Shown piece by piece: positions 26,670 through 39,793 of a stretch of 64,000 bases of DNA. Source of the DNA: Heterobasidion occidentale (Eukaryota; Basidiomycota; Agaricomycetes; Russulales; Bondarzewiaceae); contig JBCAQO010000001.1 in NCBI GenBank assembly GCA_039111635.1, forward strand, positions 2,914,001-2,978,000. The letters are read 5' to 3'. The position numbers and the translations under genes are program-made. Under the pieces are notes generated by a model. The model was not told the origin of the DNA, made no database searches, and saw only the letters and a program-made list of their open reading frames with translations. Each line of letters starts with the position of its first letter. The first letter of the stretch is position 1.

Positions 26670-27183
26670 TGGACTCTCCTGTAATGTTGTCCTTACATGC
26701 TTGGGCGCTACAATCGGGTCTGGCGCTCTAGGAAGTTAAAATACGATGGGCGTTTGCTGACCTTCTGCAACCGTTGGCGTCAGCAGATACTCCTATGAGC
26801 TTGACCTAGGTGATCCGTATTTTGCAGTACGTAGCAAAAGAAAACCCTCCGACTATACAGAGAATTGAATATAGCTTTGATCTATCATATGGGTTCACTT
26901 CTCGTTGGAAAACCGAACGCAGGCATACCGTAGCTCTGAAGTGGTCTCCTGTTCTCACCTAGTCTGGGGCTCAATCCAATTTACAAGAAAGGTCATAGCT
27001 GCTCCGGAGCAAGGTGGTCGAGGATGAATTTATAGGCAATATTTGAATGTCGAGGAACCTACAGACTCCTACAGACCACAGTCATGAACTTCGCTTAAAC
27101 CAGTCACTGAACCTCAGGCTCAACCACGCATTGATAGCACTCAGACCACATCGGACACTCCTTCAACAATAGATGTTGTGATA
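26670..27183. other. Convergent 3' flanks of TIM21 and VMA7
   Basis: This is 3' flanking sequence of two convergent genes. I see no open frame of note and no structured RNA. Confidence 0.5.
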
Positions 27184-27765
27184 TTATTCGCCGAATAATT
27201 TATGTACTCGCTTCAGCACAGAATCCTTGGCTGGATCTGACCCGAAGATATGAGTGCTATAGCACGACATCAGCGAGGTCAAGCTCACCATAAGGATGGT
27301 CCTTCGAGGGTATCTCAAGTAATGAGGGGAATGCTTGTTGATATCGGTCAACTGTTGGTCGTATTTTCTCTGCGACCTGTCGTACCGCATCAAGTAAGTT
27401 ATATACTACCAAGTTGAAGGTAGCACAGACATGTTGGTTTATCAAAAGGATGGCAATGTCCTTGCGTTCGGTGTATTCCTGGAAGGCGGCCTCGATAGTA
27501 GATACCTGAGTCTCTGTGTGTCCACAATGCCGCTGTGAGATCAACCTCCATCGGTCACTGGATATAAACACGAACTGGAGTCTACGACGAGGAAGTTCTT
27601 CTTCTGTTGTTGGGTTATATGCCCGATACCAGCGAGTAGAAGACCGGTAACTGTATCCTGCAGTAGCATTTGAATAAGCATGATATCCTGAAGAGTCGAG
27701 AGATGACCCACTTCATCACCAATGACCGCTAGCAGATTCCGGTCTTTGAAAGATGTCGAAGTCAT
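27184..27765 (-). CDS. VMA7: V-type proton ATPase subunit F
   Basis: Subunit F belongs to the V1 central stalk and is needed for assembly and rotation of the vacuolar proton pump. Five exons give a 119-residue protein, close to the 118 residues of yeast Vma7. Exon 1 (27712-27765) reads [18 protein letters not shown]. Splicing then gives [51 protein letters not shown] and [19 protein letters not shown]. These blocks match the family throughout. The ATG is fixed by this match, although the frame stays open upstream. The gene is divergent from the ECD homologue and the two starts are about 120 bp apart, so they probably share a promoter. Confidence 0.95.
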
Positions 27766-27883
27766 GATCACTGCTATCGCTTGAAACGGAAGTTGGACAC
27801 CAGTATGCTTGCTTACTGTTATTTGTGCCCTGTCAATGACGCAACGTCCACTTGAAGATTCCAGTCTCTTTGAAGTGGACAAC
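27766..27883. promoter_or_regulatory. Short bidirectional promoter between VMA7 and the ECD homologue
   Basis: Only 118 bp lie between the VMA7 ATG (minus strand) and the preferred ECD ATG at 27884, or 70 bp if the upstream in-frame ATG at 27836 is used. No TATA box is evident. Shared regulation is inferred from spacing alone. Confidence 0.5.
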
Positions 27884-30941
<3,058 letters not shown>

Positions 30942-31703
30942 CATCGTGGTGCTTGATACTCGGGTTTTGTGAGTCTAACCTTGAAATCGACTGCTTGGAC
31001 CGAGTCACATCACATATTCTCCAAATACTGCCAAGTCACTAACGTTCGAGCTGAGTGATTCGAAGGTACGTCTAGGTGAGACGCTCGGAGCGAGAGCAAA
31101 TTGCATGAAACAACACAAATGCAGCCCTTCTATCCATCGGAGAATTTGAGACAATAGAATACTAGATATCACGGCCCTTCAAGCGAACCTGGCACCACTC
31201 ATGGACCATGCCATTGGCCGACGATGGCCTGGTGTAGATAGAATCCTCACACCAGGAAAACTAGATAGTTGGTTGAACCTGAAATAAGTGATAATTCGAG
31301 CTGAAACTCTTCTAATCGCTCGGTCTGGTCGCAAATAATGCAAGCTGCTAATGAGGGGTCGTGACAGTGTCGTGACTGGGTGTCACGACAATGTCGACAT
31401 GACGGTGCCAACCGAAATACCCGATGTCAGACGGTCTGGACTCTGCAGCTGCAGCAATCGAGCCAACGAGGTTCATCTTGCGGTATCTTCGAGCTTTCCT
31501 TCATTGAATTCCACATCAAAAGGCCAGGCTTCCATTTATGAGAATATCTCTTCAAACCTTCAGTTCTCGGCCTTCCTAAACGTACGCCTCGCGCAGTACT
31601 CGACGCCATGTCTTCCTTTTTCAATGCATGACGTTCTACTGTTACTGATTTCCCCGGTATTTTGCAGGCTTTTGTAGGGTCTCTTTCCAACAAATCGAGC
31701 GCA
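30942..31703. other. Intergenic region between ECD and AP-3 sigma
   Basis: This is the 3' flank of the ECD gene and the upstream region of the AP-3 sigma gene. Short frames on both strands (for example 31351-31677 plus and 31427-31735 minus) have no recognisable content. Confidence 0.5.
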
Positions 31704-32651
31704 ATGATCCACGCCGTCATCATCTGTGTGGTCATCTTTCGTCACGTCTTTTTGGTCTTCACTCATGCCGATCCCAGTTAACACCAGTGGTGTCCCCCGC
31801 TTAACAAAGTTCTACTCGCCAATTCATCGATCATCCCAAATTCTAGTGCAAAGATATACCAGCTAATTAGCGGACGCTCGCCGAGTCTCTGCAATTTTCT
31901 GGACGCGCCTGAGCTCGAAGACTTCCTTGGACAGCAGGAGCCTGAGGGTGAAAGGTTGCGGGTAGTCTACCGTAGTTATGCGACCTTACATTTCGTATTC
32001 GTGGTCGATGAGGCGGAAAGTGAGCTTGGGATACTTGATTTGATCCAGGTGCGTTCACTTCGTTTCAATGTATGGTCCTACTTCGCTGACGGCGTCATGT
32101 GCATTCAGGTATTCGTGGAGTCCTTAGACAGGGCTTTCGAGAATGTCTGCGAGCTCGATTTAGTTTTCCACTTCGATGAGGTATGTTTCAAGCGATGGCC
32201 TGTTTGTACCGCTCTCCCATTCACGATTGTGCAGGTTCATCACATACTCGCAGAAATCATCCAGGGCGGCCTAGTATCGAAACAAATCTCGAGGAAATAG
32301 ATAGCTCAGGTAAATCTCCGTTATGCGATGAGAAACAACACGCATTCTCGTGCGCGTGCACATGTGTACGCGCATCTATTCGGCTTGTGTTCCTCTCCTC
32401 CGGAACTTTCCTGCGCCCAATTGATAGCGAGCGCGGCGCCCTTGCGCATGCCATATCCTGCCGGCGTTGCGGTACTGCTATTGACCAATCGCGTTCTTAT
32501 AGTTCGGCAGGCTGCACAAGCCCGCAAACAATCATTTGCCTCTGCGAACCCCTTGGCATTGGGTGTGGGAGGTGTCGGTCCTCGGAGTGCAGGTTTACAG
32601 ATACCTCTCGGGTGGATTACCGGAAAGCTGACTGGAGTCGGAGCGGGATGA
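31704..32651 (+). CDS. APS3: AP-3 adaptor complex sigma subunit, with apparent frame disruption
   Basis: The AP-3 sigma subunit belongs to the clathrin-type adaptor for Golgi/endosome-to-vacuole traffic. Exon 1 (31704-31725) plus exon 2 give MIHAVIIFNTSGVPRLTKFY, very close to the human MIHAVLIFNNHGKPRL. The next conserved part (AKIYQLISGRSPSLCNFLDA) is in another frame. It can be reached only through a 38-nt GT-AG intron at 31809-31846, which deletes the KFY block, or through an indel. The core then reads well: RSYATLHFVFVVDEAESELG, LDLIQVFVESLDRAFENVCE, LDLVFHFDEVHHILAE. At 32275/32276 the frame breaks again: GGLV is followed, one base short, by IETNLEEIDSS. After an intron (32310-32502) the family tail (RQAAQARKQS, NPLALGVGGVG, WITGKLTGVG) ends at 32651. 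The gene is either functional with sequence errors or a recent pseudogene. Confidence 0.85.
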
Positions 32652-32984
32652 GACTCTGCTTTATCATCCATACTTCTTATTGTCTGTTTCACTATCGAGC
32701 GATATAAGTTCTTTGTACGATAGACGCGTTTCGAGGTTCACGTTGTAATGCATCTGCTGGTACGTGAGAAGAAGATGGTGGTACATTGTCGCCGCCCGTG
32801 GATGTCAGTATGATCCTTAAGCACGGTTGGCCAAAAGATTGAGTGATCTTAACTGTTCTGCAAGCTATGGAGTTCTGATAATAGCTTGCCATTCATACGG
32901 GGTCCTATCCTTGTGACGTTGAAAGGATGACAGTCTCGGCAGTCGCCTGCAGGTTTAGGGCATCAAGTTATGTCCGGTTGAAGA
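32652..32984. other. Convergent 3' flanks of AP-3 sigma and MED6
   Basis: This is 3' flanking sequence between two convergent stop codons. Nothing further is seen. Confidence 0.5.
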
Positions 32985-34193
32985 TCAGGACGCTGGTGGT
33001 GCAGGAACCGACATTCCTGCACAAGGGGTCAACCAGTGCGAGGAGAACTATTCTGGGCCACCACTTACGTTTTTTCTTCTTTTTGCCTGCCCCTGGCGGG
33101 GCTTTCGCAGGAACGGCCTCGTGCGATCCCGAAGCAGTGGCAGCCGCGAGAGGGGTGGCTGCACGAATACCAGGGGGTGCCGGAGTCATCGACTGGCGGG
33201 CAGCCGTGGCTGCAGGTACTGTTTCTGGGGCAGGGTCCTGTGCAGCGACCTGTTGCATCTGCAAGGCGAACGTTTGGCGAGTGTGTGCGGCAGTTGTTCG
33301 CATCGCATTGAGCAGCAGCAAATTGTTCTGCAGCTTCTTCGAGGTTCCAGATGATAACATTTCTTTCTCCTTCTCGAGAGATGCCGTTAGTCCAGGCGCC
33401 AGGTCTGGTTCTGCTGAAGCAGAGGCATCATCGGTTGCACTCTTCTTGTTGCCATCCTCAGACGTGGGAGGTTCCATAATCGGCCAGACGAATCCTGTTC
33501 TCGGGGTGTAGTCTGGCCTGTGTTTACGCAGGATATCCAGAGAGGATTGTAACGAGTAGAGTGATGTGAGCTGAGCATCTACATCAGTCCCAATGATTCG
33601 GAAGAGAATGCCCGTGCTTACTAGCCGATTCTGCAGAACTGAATACATGTCTGGAGATTGATATATGCGATTATTCATGATAAAATATGCTGCCAACGGC
33701 TGTGCTAATACCGCGAGATCAAAGGCCGCTGTTGGTGAGAAGGCATTTGACTCACTCTCTGCGGGAGAAGTCCGCTCCCTCTTATGAATGATAAATAAAG
33801 AAGGAGGCTGCGCATGGACAAGGGCAAATTCGATGCCAGTGAAGCGCCTTTAGACCCGCCAGAGCGGTACGATACACGCTGGATATGAACAGCGATGGAC
33901 GTCATTGGCCAAGCTTGAAACTTACTTGAGCTCCTCTGCTTCGTTGACGATGGGCATGCCGGTGTGCATGGTCTGCATTCTTAGAACTTGATTGTTGCTC
34001 TGCTTGTCATAAAACATGGAGGCCGCAAAGTATTCAAATACATTGTCGGACGTGAGCGGTCCATTTGCCTATGATGGGTGTTGTTGAGATGAGATATTTC
34101 GAGGCGACGCAACAAGCATACCTGGATCCACTCGTGCCATATAAAGAAGCGGTGAGAGTAGTCGTCGGGCGGGTGCAAATCGTTGAGGTCCAT
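32985..34193 (-). CDS. MED6: Mediator of RNA polymerase II transcription subunit 6
   Basis: MED6 is a conserved head-module subunit of Mediator, acting in the nucleus. The ATG at 34193 opens with MDLNDLHPPDDYSHRFFIWH, the expected N-terminus (a short tail, then F-x-W-x-E). Splicing gives EWIQANGPLTSDNVFEYFA, then SMFYDKQSNNQVLRMQT. The GIEFALVHAQPPSLFIIHKR block follows, then LAAYFIMNNRIYQSPDMYSV, all hallmark MED6 blocks. A less conserved region follows, with helices around LYSLQSSLDILRKHRPDYTP and an Ala/Pro-rich low-complexity stretch, ending in a Lys-rich tail (GKKKKKR). The last intron uses GTAAGT at 33056, giving a final exon that encodes MSVPAPPAS and stops at 32985. Divergent from the NRAMP gene. 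Confidence 0.93.
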
Positions 34194-34444
34194 GTTGTGG
34201 CAGGAGGGAGGGGGAGGGAGGAGTGAGACGCGTCGAGGTTGCCACACCGGGCACTCGGACTCACACTGCGTCTTGTCCCACGCCAGTGAGAACCTCTGGA
34301 CGCCGACCGAAAGAATATATTGTTCGGTTAGGATGAGTAGCTACCTCGGCCCTTACCAACGAACCGTTCCGTTACACTGGGCTCCTCCTCCACGTCTTAT
34401 GTCTCCGCCTTTCCACTTCCCCATGTCCCCATCTCCATGCTCGC
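34194..34444. promoter_or_regulatory. Divergent promoter region between MED6 and the NRAMP gene
   Basis: This 251-bp interval lies between opposite start codons and is rich in pyrimidines on the plus strand after 34370. No specific element was recognised. A plus-strand frame through 34331 is not in frame with the NRAMP coding sequence. Confidence 0.4.
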
Positions 34445-36727
34445 ATGCCCCCGCCTCTCGCCCTCCAAACGCGTGATCACCCGCCGACCTCCTCCCGCGA
34501 GGTCGAGAGGCAGGCAAGAAGACCTCATCCCTTGGTGACCACATATCAGACTGTATTCCACCATGTGAAGAAACACGCTGGCGTAGGCATCGTTTGTGCA
34601 GTCGCCTACTTTGACCCGCAAGTCTCGTGTCTAGCTGCATGCTCCTACTCTCTGCTGACGCTTTATTCGCGACCTCAGAGGAAACTGGAGTGTTGATATG
34701 CAGGCTGGGTCCAGCTTCGGATACAGACCTATGCTCTTTGTCATTCTAATGGCAGGCCTAGGGGCTGTTGTACTCCAGGTAAACTTGATTTGATCCTCCT
34801 GATCATGTACTCATCTGCCTCACACCATGTGCAGACCATGGCCGCAAAATTGGGCTGTGTTACTGGAGCAGGTAATACCGTAGTCATGAGACCTTCACAT
34901 CAGCCTATCTCACTCAACATCATTTTGACGTAGACTTGGCCTCTCACTGCCGGCTACTGCTCTACAACCGCCCCAAGCATCGCCTTCTGATCCGCTATGG
35001 CGTATTATACCCACTCTATGTCCTGTGTGAGATAGCTATCATAAGCACAGACCTCGCGGAGCTCCTCGGATCAGCTATCGGCCTCGTCCTCCTGTTTCCC
35101 AAACTACCGTTGTGGTCAGCGGTCCTGCTCACGGCTACAGACGTCCTTGTATTTTTGATCATTGGCGACCCCACTCGTGGACATGGGCGCCCCGTCAGGA
35201 TGTTTGAATTCTCCGTCATCATCCTCGTCGAGTATCTCTGTTTCCTATTTTCCCCAAATAAGTCAACTGACAGTTGTCTAGGTTGTCGCAGTTTTTGTGT
35301 GCTTCCTGGTTTTACTCGTCAAAGTCGGCGCTGATTGGCCACATGTGTTCCTCGGCTTCGTGCCATCCAAGAAACTGTTCGAAAGCAAGCCTAATGCCAT
35401 ATATACAGGTAACAGCAGCCGGTTCCACCCATCAGGATTCGTCTGCTGATGCGTCGGAAAAGCGGTGGGAATTTTGGGCGCAACGGTGATGCCGCATGCG
35501 ATATTCTTAGGTTCCTTCCTCGCTACCCAAGACCGGGTGTCGACTGCGCTCCCTCCCATACCTGTGCCCGTGAGCGCAGGTGCCGCAACTGGTCCCGCGT
35601 CGCGCCTGACGCGTCTCAGTCGCAAGCTAAAATCAGCGTTCTCTTCTCTCTTTTTTGTCTCGCGCGCGGAACGGATCTCCTCCGATCGGCAGCATCGCAA
35701 CAAGTTTAGTCGTCCGGATAACAATAGTCTGGAGTTCATTGAAGCTCATCTGGGGCACGGCATCGTCGACATGGTCATGAGCTTGTTGGGTGTTGCGGTG
35801 CCAATTAATTCTGCGTAAGCGTTTGTCCTGAATGCATTCGGTAAAAATGACATCAATGTATCTCATATTGTTCGCTCAGAATTCTCGTTATTGCCGCTAC
35901 TGTCTTCTTCCAGGACGGAGATCCCGACGACGCGCCCGCTGGCTTATTCGATGCTCACGACCTGATAAGAGATCATATTGGCAAGGGTAGGTTTCACTCT
36001 TCTTCCCTACTAAACATATACACAACTTGATATAAATTATCAAGCTGCTGCCTCCATGTTCGCCCTTGCTCTCCTATGTGCAGGCCAGACTGCTTCCATC
36101 ACGGCCACCCTCGCCGGCCAGATCGTCTCGGAAGGATTCATAGAATGGAGAATCTCCGTCAGTCACGAACAGTACTATTGCCTCCGCTGTTTTGCGTAGG
36201 CTAAATCATCCATCGTGTCACCGCAGCCTTTCCTTCGACGACTCATAACCCGACTCATTGGCCTCATACCCTCGATGGTCGTCGCAATCGCCGTGGGTCG
36301 CGAAGGCATCGACACCCTCCTCATCGCCTCGCAGGTCACCCTCTCGATCGTGCTCCCCTTCGTCGTGCTTCCGCTTGTGTGGCTCACATCTTCGTCGGCT
36401 GTCATGACCGTCAATAAGCCGACGCCTTCGCCGACGTCAATCTCCCCCTCCACAGTGCGCGAGGGGGATACCGATGTCGACCCTGAGGTCGACGTCGAGG
36501 TGAGGACGATCGACATTGATGTGCATGCTACAGAAGAGCAAGTCGAGATCAGCCAAGAGAAGCATGTGGACGACAAGCAGGAAAATGTTGCTATATCTGA
36601 AATCGGACAGTCAGTTGACTATAGCAATGGATTGCCGCTGAAGGGTTTAGGCTACGCCATCTGGCTCGTGATCGTTGTTGCCAACGCATACGTCTTGGTA
36701 GTGTTGGCCATGGGGAGTGGCGTATAG
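34445..36727 (+). CDS. NRAMP-family divalent metal (Mn/Fe) transporter, Smf type
   Basis: This is a proton-coupled importer of Mn2+/Fe2+ with 10-12 transmembrane helices. From the ATG at 34445 a basic N-terminal tail leads to [25 protein letters not shown] intron (34618-34678) interrupts the TM1 metal-binding motif and restores [17 protein letters not shown], whose Asp and Asn bind the metal. Next come [20 protein letters not shown] (TM3) and [14 protein letters not shown]. The TM6 motif [13 protein letters not shown] carries the Met-Pro-His residues that contact the ion and proton path. The loop after TM6 is long and Ser/Arg-rich. The signature [19 protein letters not shown] follows, with [15 protein letters not shown] after an intron. 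The C-terminal domain has an acidic stretch before the last helix and ends MGSGV. Vacuolar or plasma-membrane location cannot be told from sequence. Confidence 0.93.
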
Positions 36728-37015
36728 GAAGTGATTTTACAGTAGACTAAGCCTGCAGCCTGCATAGCTGTCCGAACAGTTTTTGTACCCGTTGTACTTG
36801 CTGTGTATCTATTCTGTATTTTATCCTTCATCTTTGGTGTCTTTGGTGATACGCAGCACAAGCCCTGCTTTGGACCTGATCAGTACATTGGCCTGCATAT
36901 ACAACACCCGGATTATAATTTATTGACATAATGATACAACAACATAGACTCCTATCGTACACCTCAGACATTGCATGAACCGCACCTCTTTCAACGATAG
37001 GATCTGACTTTCTGG

Positions 37016-39574
37016 TCAAAAAGCGACTTTCGCGGTCAGCCCATCCATTTCCCGTTCAAAGCACCGGTGCTGGCTGACAGCAAACGCGAAGCTGGCCACA
37101 AACTCCGACTCGTCCGGACCGATTTGGAGCGTGTCCGCTGACTTGGCATGGTATTGACCTGTCGTGACGACTCCGTAGGAGCATTTGACTGCAGCACTGT
37201 CATCGTCCACGAAATCGATGCCGGGTAGCTGAACGGAGTGGCGGAGGAGATGAATAGCTATGAGTAACATCAGACTCAATGTGCTGCGATACTGTGAGGC
37301 GAAATAAGTTAGACTCACCTTCACCAACAGCTCCGATGACTTTGCAGTGCCCAAACGCCTCGCGGATCCAGTGTATTGCTCGTCCATTCCCTGCCAATTG
37401 CGATGCGTGATTGCCAGACGGGATATACACAGCATCGAACAAGGTCGATCGCATGCCTTCATAATGGTGGTCGGCGGCCAATCCTTTGCCTGGTTCGTGT
37501 TTGGCGCCCTCTGGATAGATTTCTCCACGGCGAGGGCCGATGACAAACGTCAAAGCCTTGAAACTCTCGAGAACCGTGCGAACGGCTCGCACTTCATCGA
37601 GATTGAAGTTATCAGCAACCAAAACCGCGATACGACGAGTCGCGATGGTAGGTTCCTTTGGCATGTAGTAGCCCTGTGAGAGCGCCTTGCTCTTCTTGCC
37701 ATGGCCTTGCTTCGCTGGCTTGTCAGGGATGACACCACCAACGTTCATAGCAACCTTCTTGGCAAGTCCGAAATCGATGGAATTCAGGACCTTGATATAT
37801 CCCTCATACACGACAGGATCGTCGCAATGGTCGAGTTCGAAGGAGATGGCATTGATGAGGTGCTGTTGCTCGTGAGCCGAGAGAGAATTGAAGAATAACT
37901 GTGCTTGGTTAAAGTGCTCTTGGAACTTTGCGCCGCGAATGCGTTGTTTTATACCTTCCACCTTGGCAGGAAATCTGCGGCGAGATAGGCATTAGAAAGC
38001 GAACGACATATTAAATCCAAAGCATACGTGTGATATCCACCATCCTTTGGAGGAACAGGCTGCAGAAGATCCTTGCGATTGGGCCAGTAGTTGATGCTAC
38101 CAGGCGTAATTCGGTGCCGCAATCGACCGTCGCGCTGATGATTGAGAACAGGGCAAATAGGGCGATTTACAGGGAGCTAGCAAGACGGTATGAGCCAACT
38201 GAACAATGAGCGGACTTATATCGCACACCTCCTGCCAATTGGTACCCAACCGCGTGATCTGTGTATCAAGATACGAGAAGTTCCGGCCTTGTAGGAGAGG
38301 ATCGTCGCTGAAACCTATACCGGGCACGACGTGCGAGGTGCAGAACGCTGCCTGCTCAACCTGCGGGAAGTACTCGTCGACGTTACGATCCAAAACTAAC
38401 TCTCCGATCTCTTCAAGAGGAACAAGTTCTTCCGGCCAAATTTTCGTGGCGTCCAAAATATCGAACTCGAAGTCATGTTCTCTGGATTGAGGGATGACTT
38501 GAATACAGAATTTCCACTTCGCCGGGCAGCCATTGTCGATAGCATCGAAGAGGTCCTTGCGATGGAAGTCTGAAATGTAAACAGTCAGAATTACTGAAAC
38601 AGATAAAAATTAGGGACTTACCTGGGTCTTGACCACAAACTTTGAGGGCCTCGTCCCACATGAGGCTGTGGACACCGAGCTCCGGAATAAAGTGGAACTT
38701 CACGAAATATTGCTCGCCTGATTCTTTGAAGAGCGTGTACGTATTGACTCCAAAACCCTGCATCATCCTGAACGAGCGTGGAGTGCCACGGTCTGACATG
38801 ACCCACATAACCATGTGAGCCGCTAATACCAATCGTCAAAACGCAAAATAAAAATATGCGCGATATATGCTAACCTTCTGGCTGCAGTCCAACAAAATCC
38901 CAAAAGTTGTTGTGCGCGCTCTGCCCAGTTGGAACTTCGTTATTAGGTTCAGGCTTGACTGCATGAACGAAATCTGGGAATTTTATTGCTTCTTGGATGA
39001 AGAAGACAGGCATGTTGTTGCCGACTATATCCCAGTTTCCTTCCTGGGTGTAGAACTTGATCGCAAATCCACGGACGTCTCGAACTGTATCCTGTTTTGA
39101 CGTAAGTGACGATGGTAGCGACGTGTGTATGAGTAACCTACAGCACTCCCACGAGAGCCTTGGACAGTGCTAAAGCGCACAAACACGGGCGTCGTGCGTG
39201 AGGTATCAGTGAGCACAGGCGCAGAAGTGTACTTGGCCGCATGATCATTCAAAAGCTTGAAATAGCCAAAAGCACCGGCGCCACGAGCGTGCACGACGCG
39301 TTCGGGGATACGCTCGTGGTCGAAATGAGATATTTTTTCGACCAATTTGATCTTCGAGAAGATGAGGTCCGACGTGGGTTCCGTCTGAAATCTTCAGCCT
39401 AGGAAAGAGCTCGGTCAGAATGGGAATGTAAGGCCTTTGAGGACGAGGTTGCTAACCAGTTATCGGTGTCGGACACTTTGACACCATGATCTGTTGTTAG
39501 ATAATTCCCACTGGCGTCCGTGGGCTGAACGATATCTCGCTGAAGGTCATCAGTTTAGTGGTGCGAGAAGACAT
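37016..39574 (-). CDS. Large-subunit (clade 2) catalase, with N-terminal frame breaks
   Basis: This haem catalase decomposes H2O2. It carries the C-terminal flavodoxin/DJ-1-like domain of HPII-type enzymes. Conserved sites are seen: the catalytic His in [28 protein letters not shown], the catalytic Asn in [29 protein letters not shown], and the haem-ligand Tyr in [32 protein letters not shown] follows the next intron. The C-terminal domain starts around [19 protein letters not shown] and includes [14 protein letters not shown]. It ends DGLTAKVAF at 37016. The N-terminal exon is out of frame twice. The ATG at 39574 is not in frame with [20 protein letters not shown], and [11 protein letters not shown] is two bases short of [13 protein letters not shown] near 39340. 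Either errors or real lesions affect about 75 N-terminal residues. It converges on the NRAMP gene 288 bp away. Confidence 0.87.
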
Positions 39575-39617
39575 GCTGAGAGAGATGACTCGAGGCAGGC
39601 TGTGTCATCGAGTAAGC

Positions 39618-39628
39618 TATATATATTT
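39618..39628 (-). promoter_or_regulatory. TATA-like box upstream of catalase
   Basis: An alternating AT run (AAATATATATA on the minus strand) lies about 45 bp upstream of the catalase ATG. This would place transcription start within roughly 10-20 bp of the ATG if the usual 30-bp spacing holds. It supports the ATG at 39574 as the intended start. Confidence 0.5.
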
Positions 39629-39760
39629 CGGTGAGTTGGAGTGTCGGATCGAAAGAGTCGAGGAACCGCGTCAATGACATCGTCATGGATGAGGATGAGT
39701 GGGTCGAATGATGATCGTCACGATCCCGCCGTCTCACGCAGCTCAGCGACCTCCCAGATC

Positions 39761-39793
39761 TGACGTAATAGATCCAAATTATCTCTGACGTAA
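39761..39793. promoter_or_regulatory. Paired CRE/ATF-like sites upstream of catalase
   Basis: Two copies of TGACGTAA occur at 39761-39768 and 39786-39793, about 190-220 bp upstream of the catalase start. This is a common variant of the ATF/CREB (bZIP) site. In fission yeast the bZIP factor Atf1 controls the catalase gene ctt1 through CRE-like sites. Use here is inferred from that parallel and from the paired arrangement. Confidence 0.45.

Noticed and set aside
32183..32707. 174-codon plus-strand frame overlapping the end of AP-3 sigma
   Set aside because: Only the short piece SIETNLEEIDSS belongs to AP-3 sigma. The rest is intron and out-of-frame sequence.
34183..34476. Upstream plus-strand frame as an N-terminal extension of the NRAMP gene
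   Set aside because: It is in a different frame from the NRAMP exon and would need an unsupported intron. The ATG at 34445 opens the correct frame directly.
36728..39574. A functional metal/oxidative-stress gene cluster formed by NRAMP and catalase
   Set aside because: The genes are convergent, have separate promoters and sit among unrelated housekeeping genes, so adjacency alone does not support a cluster.
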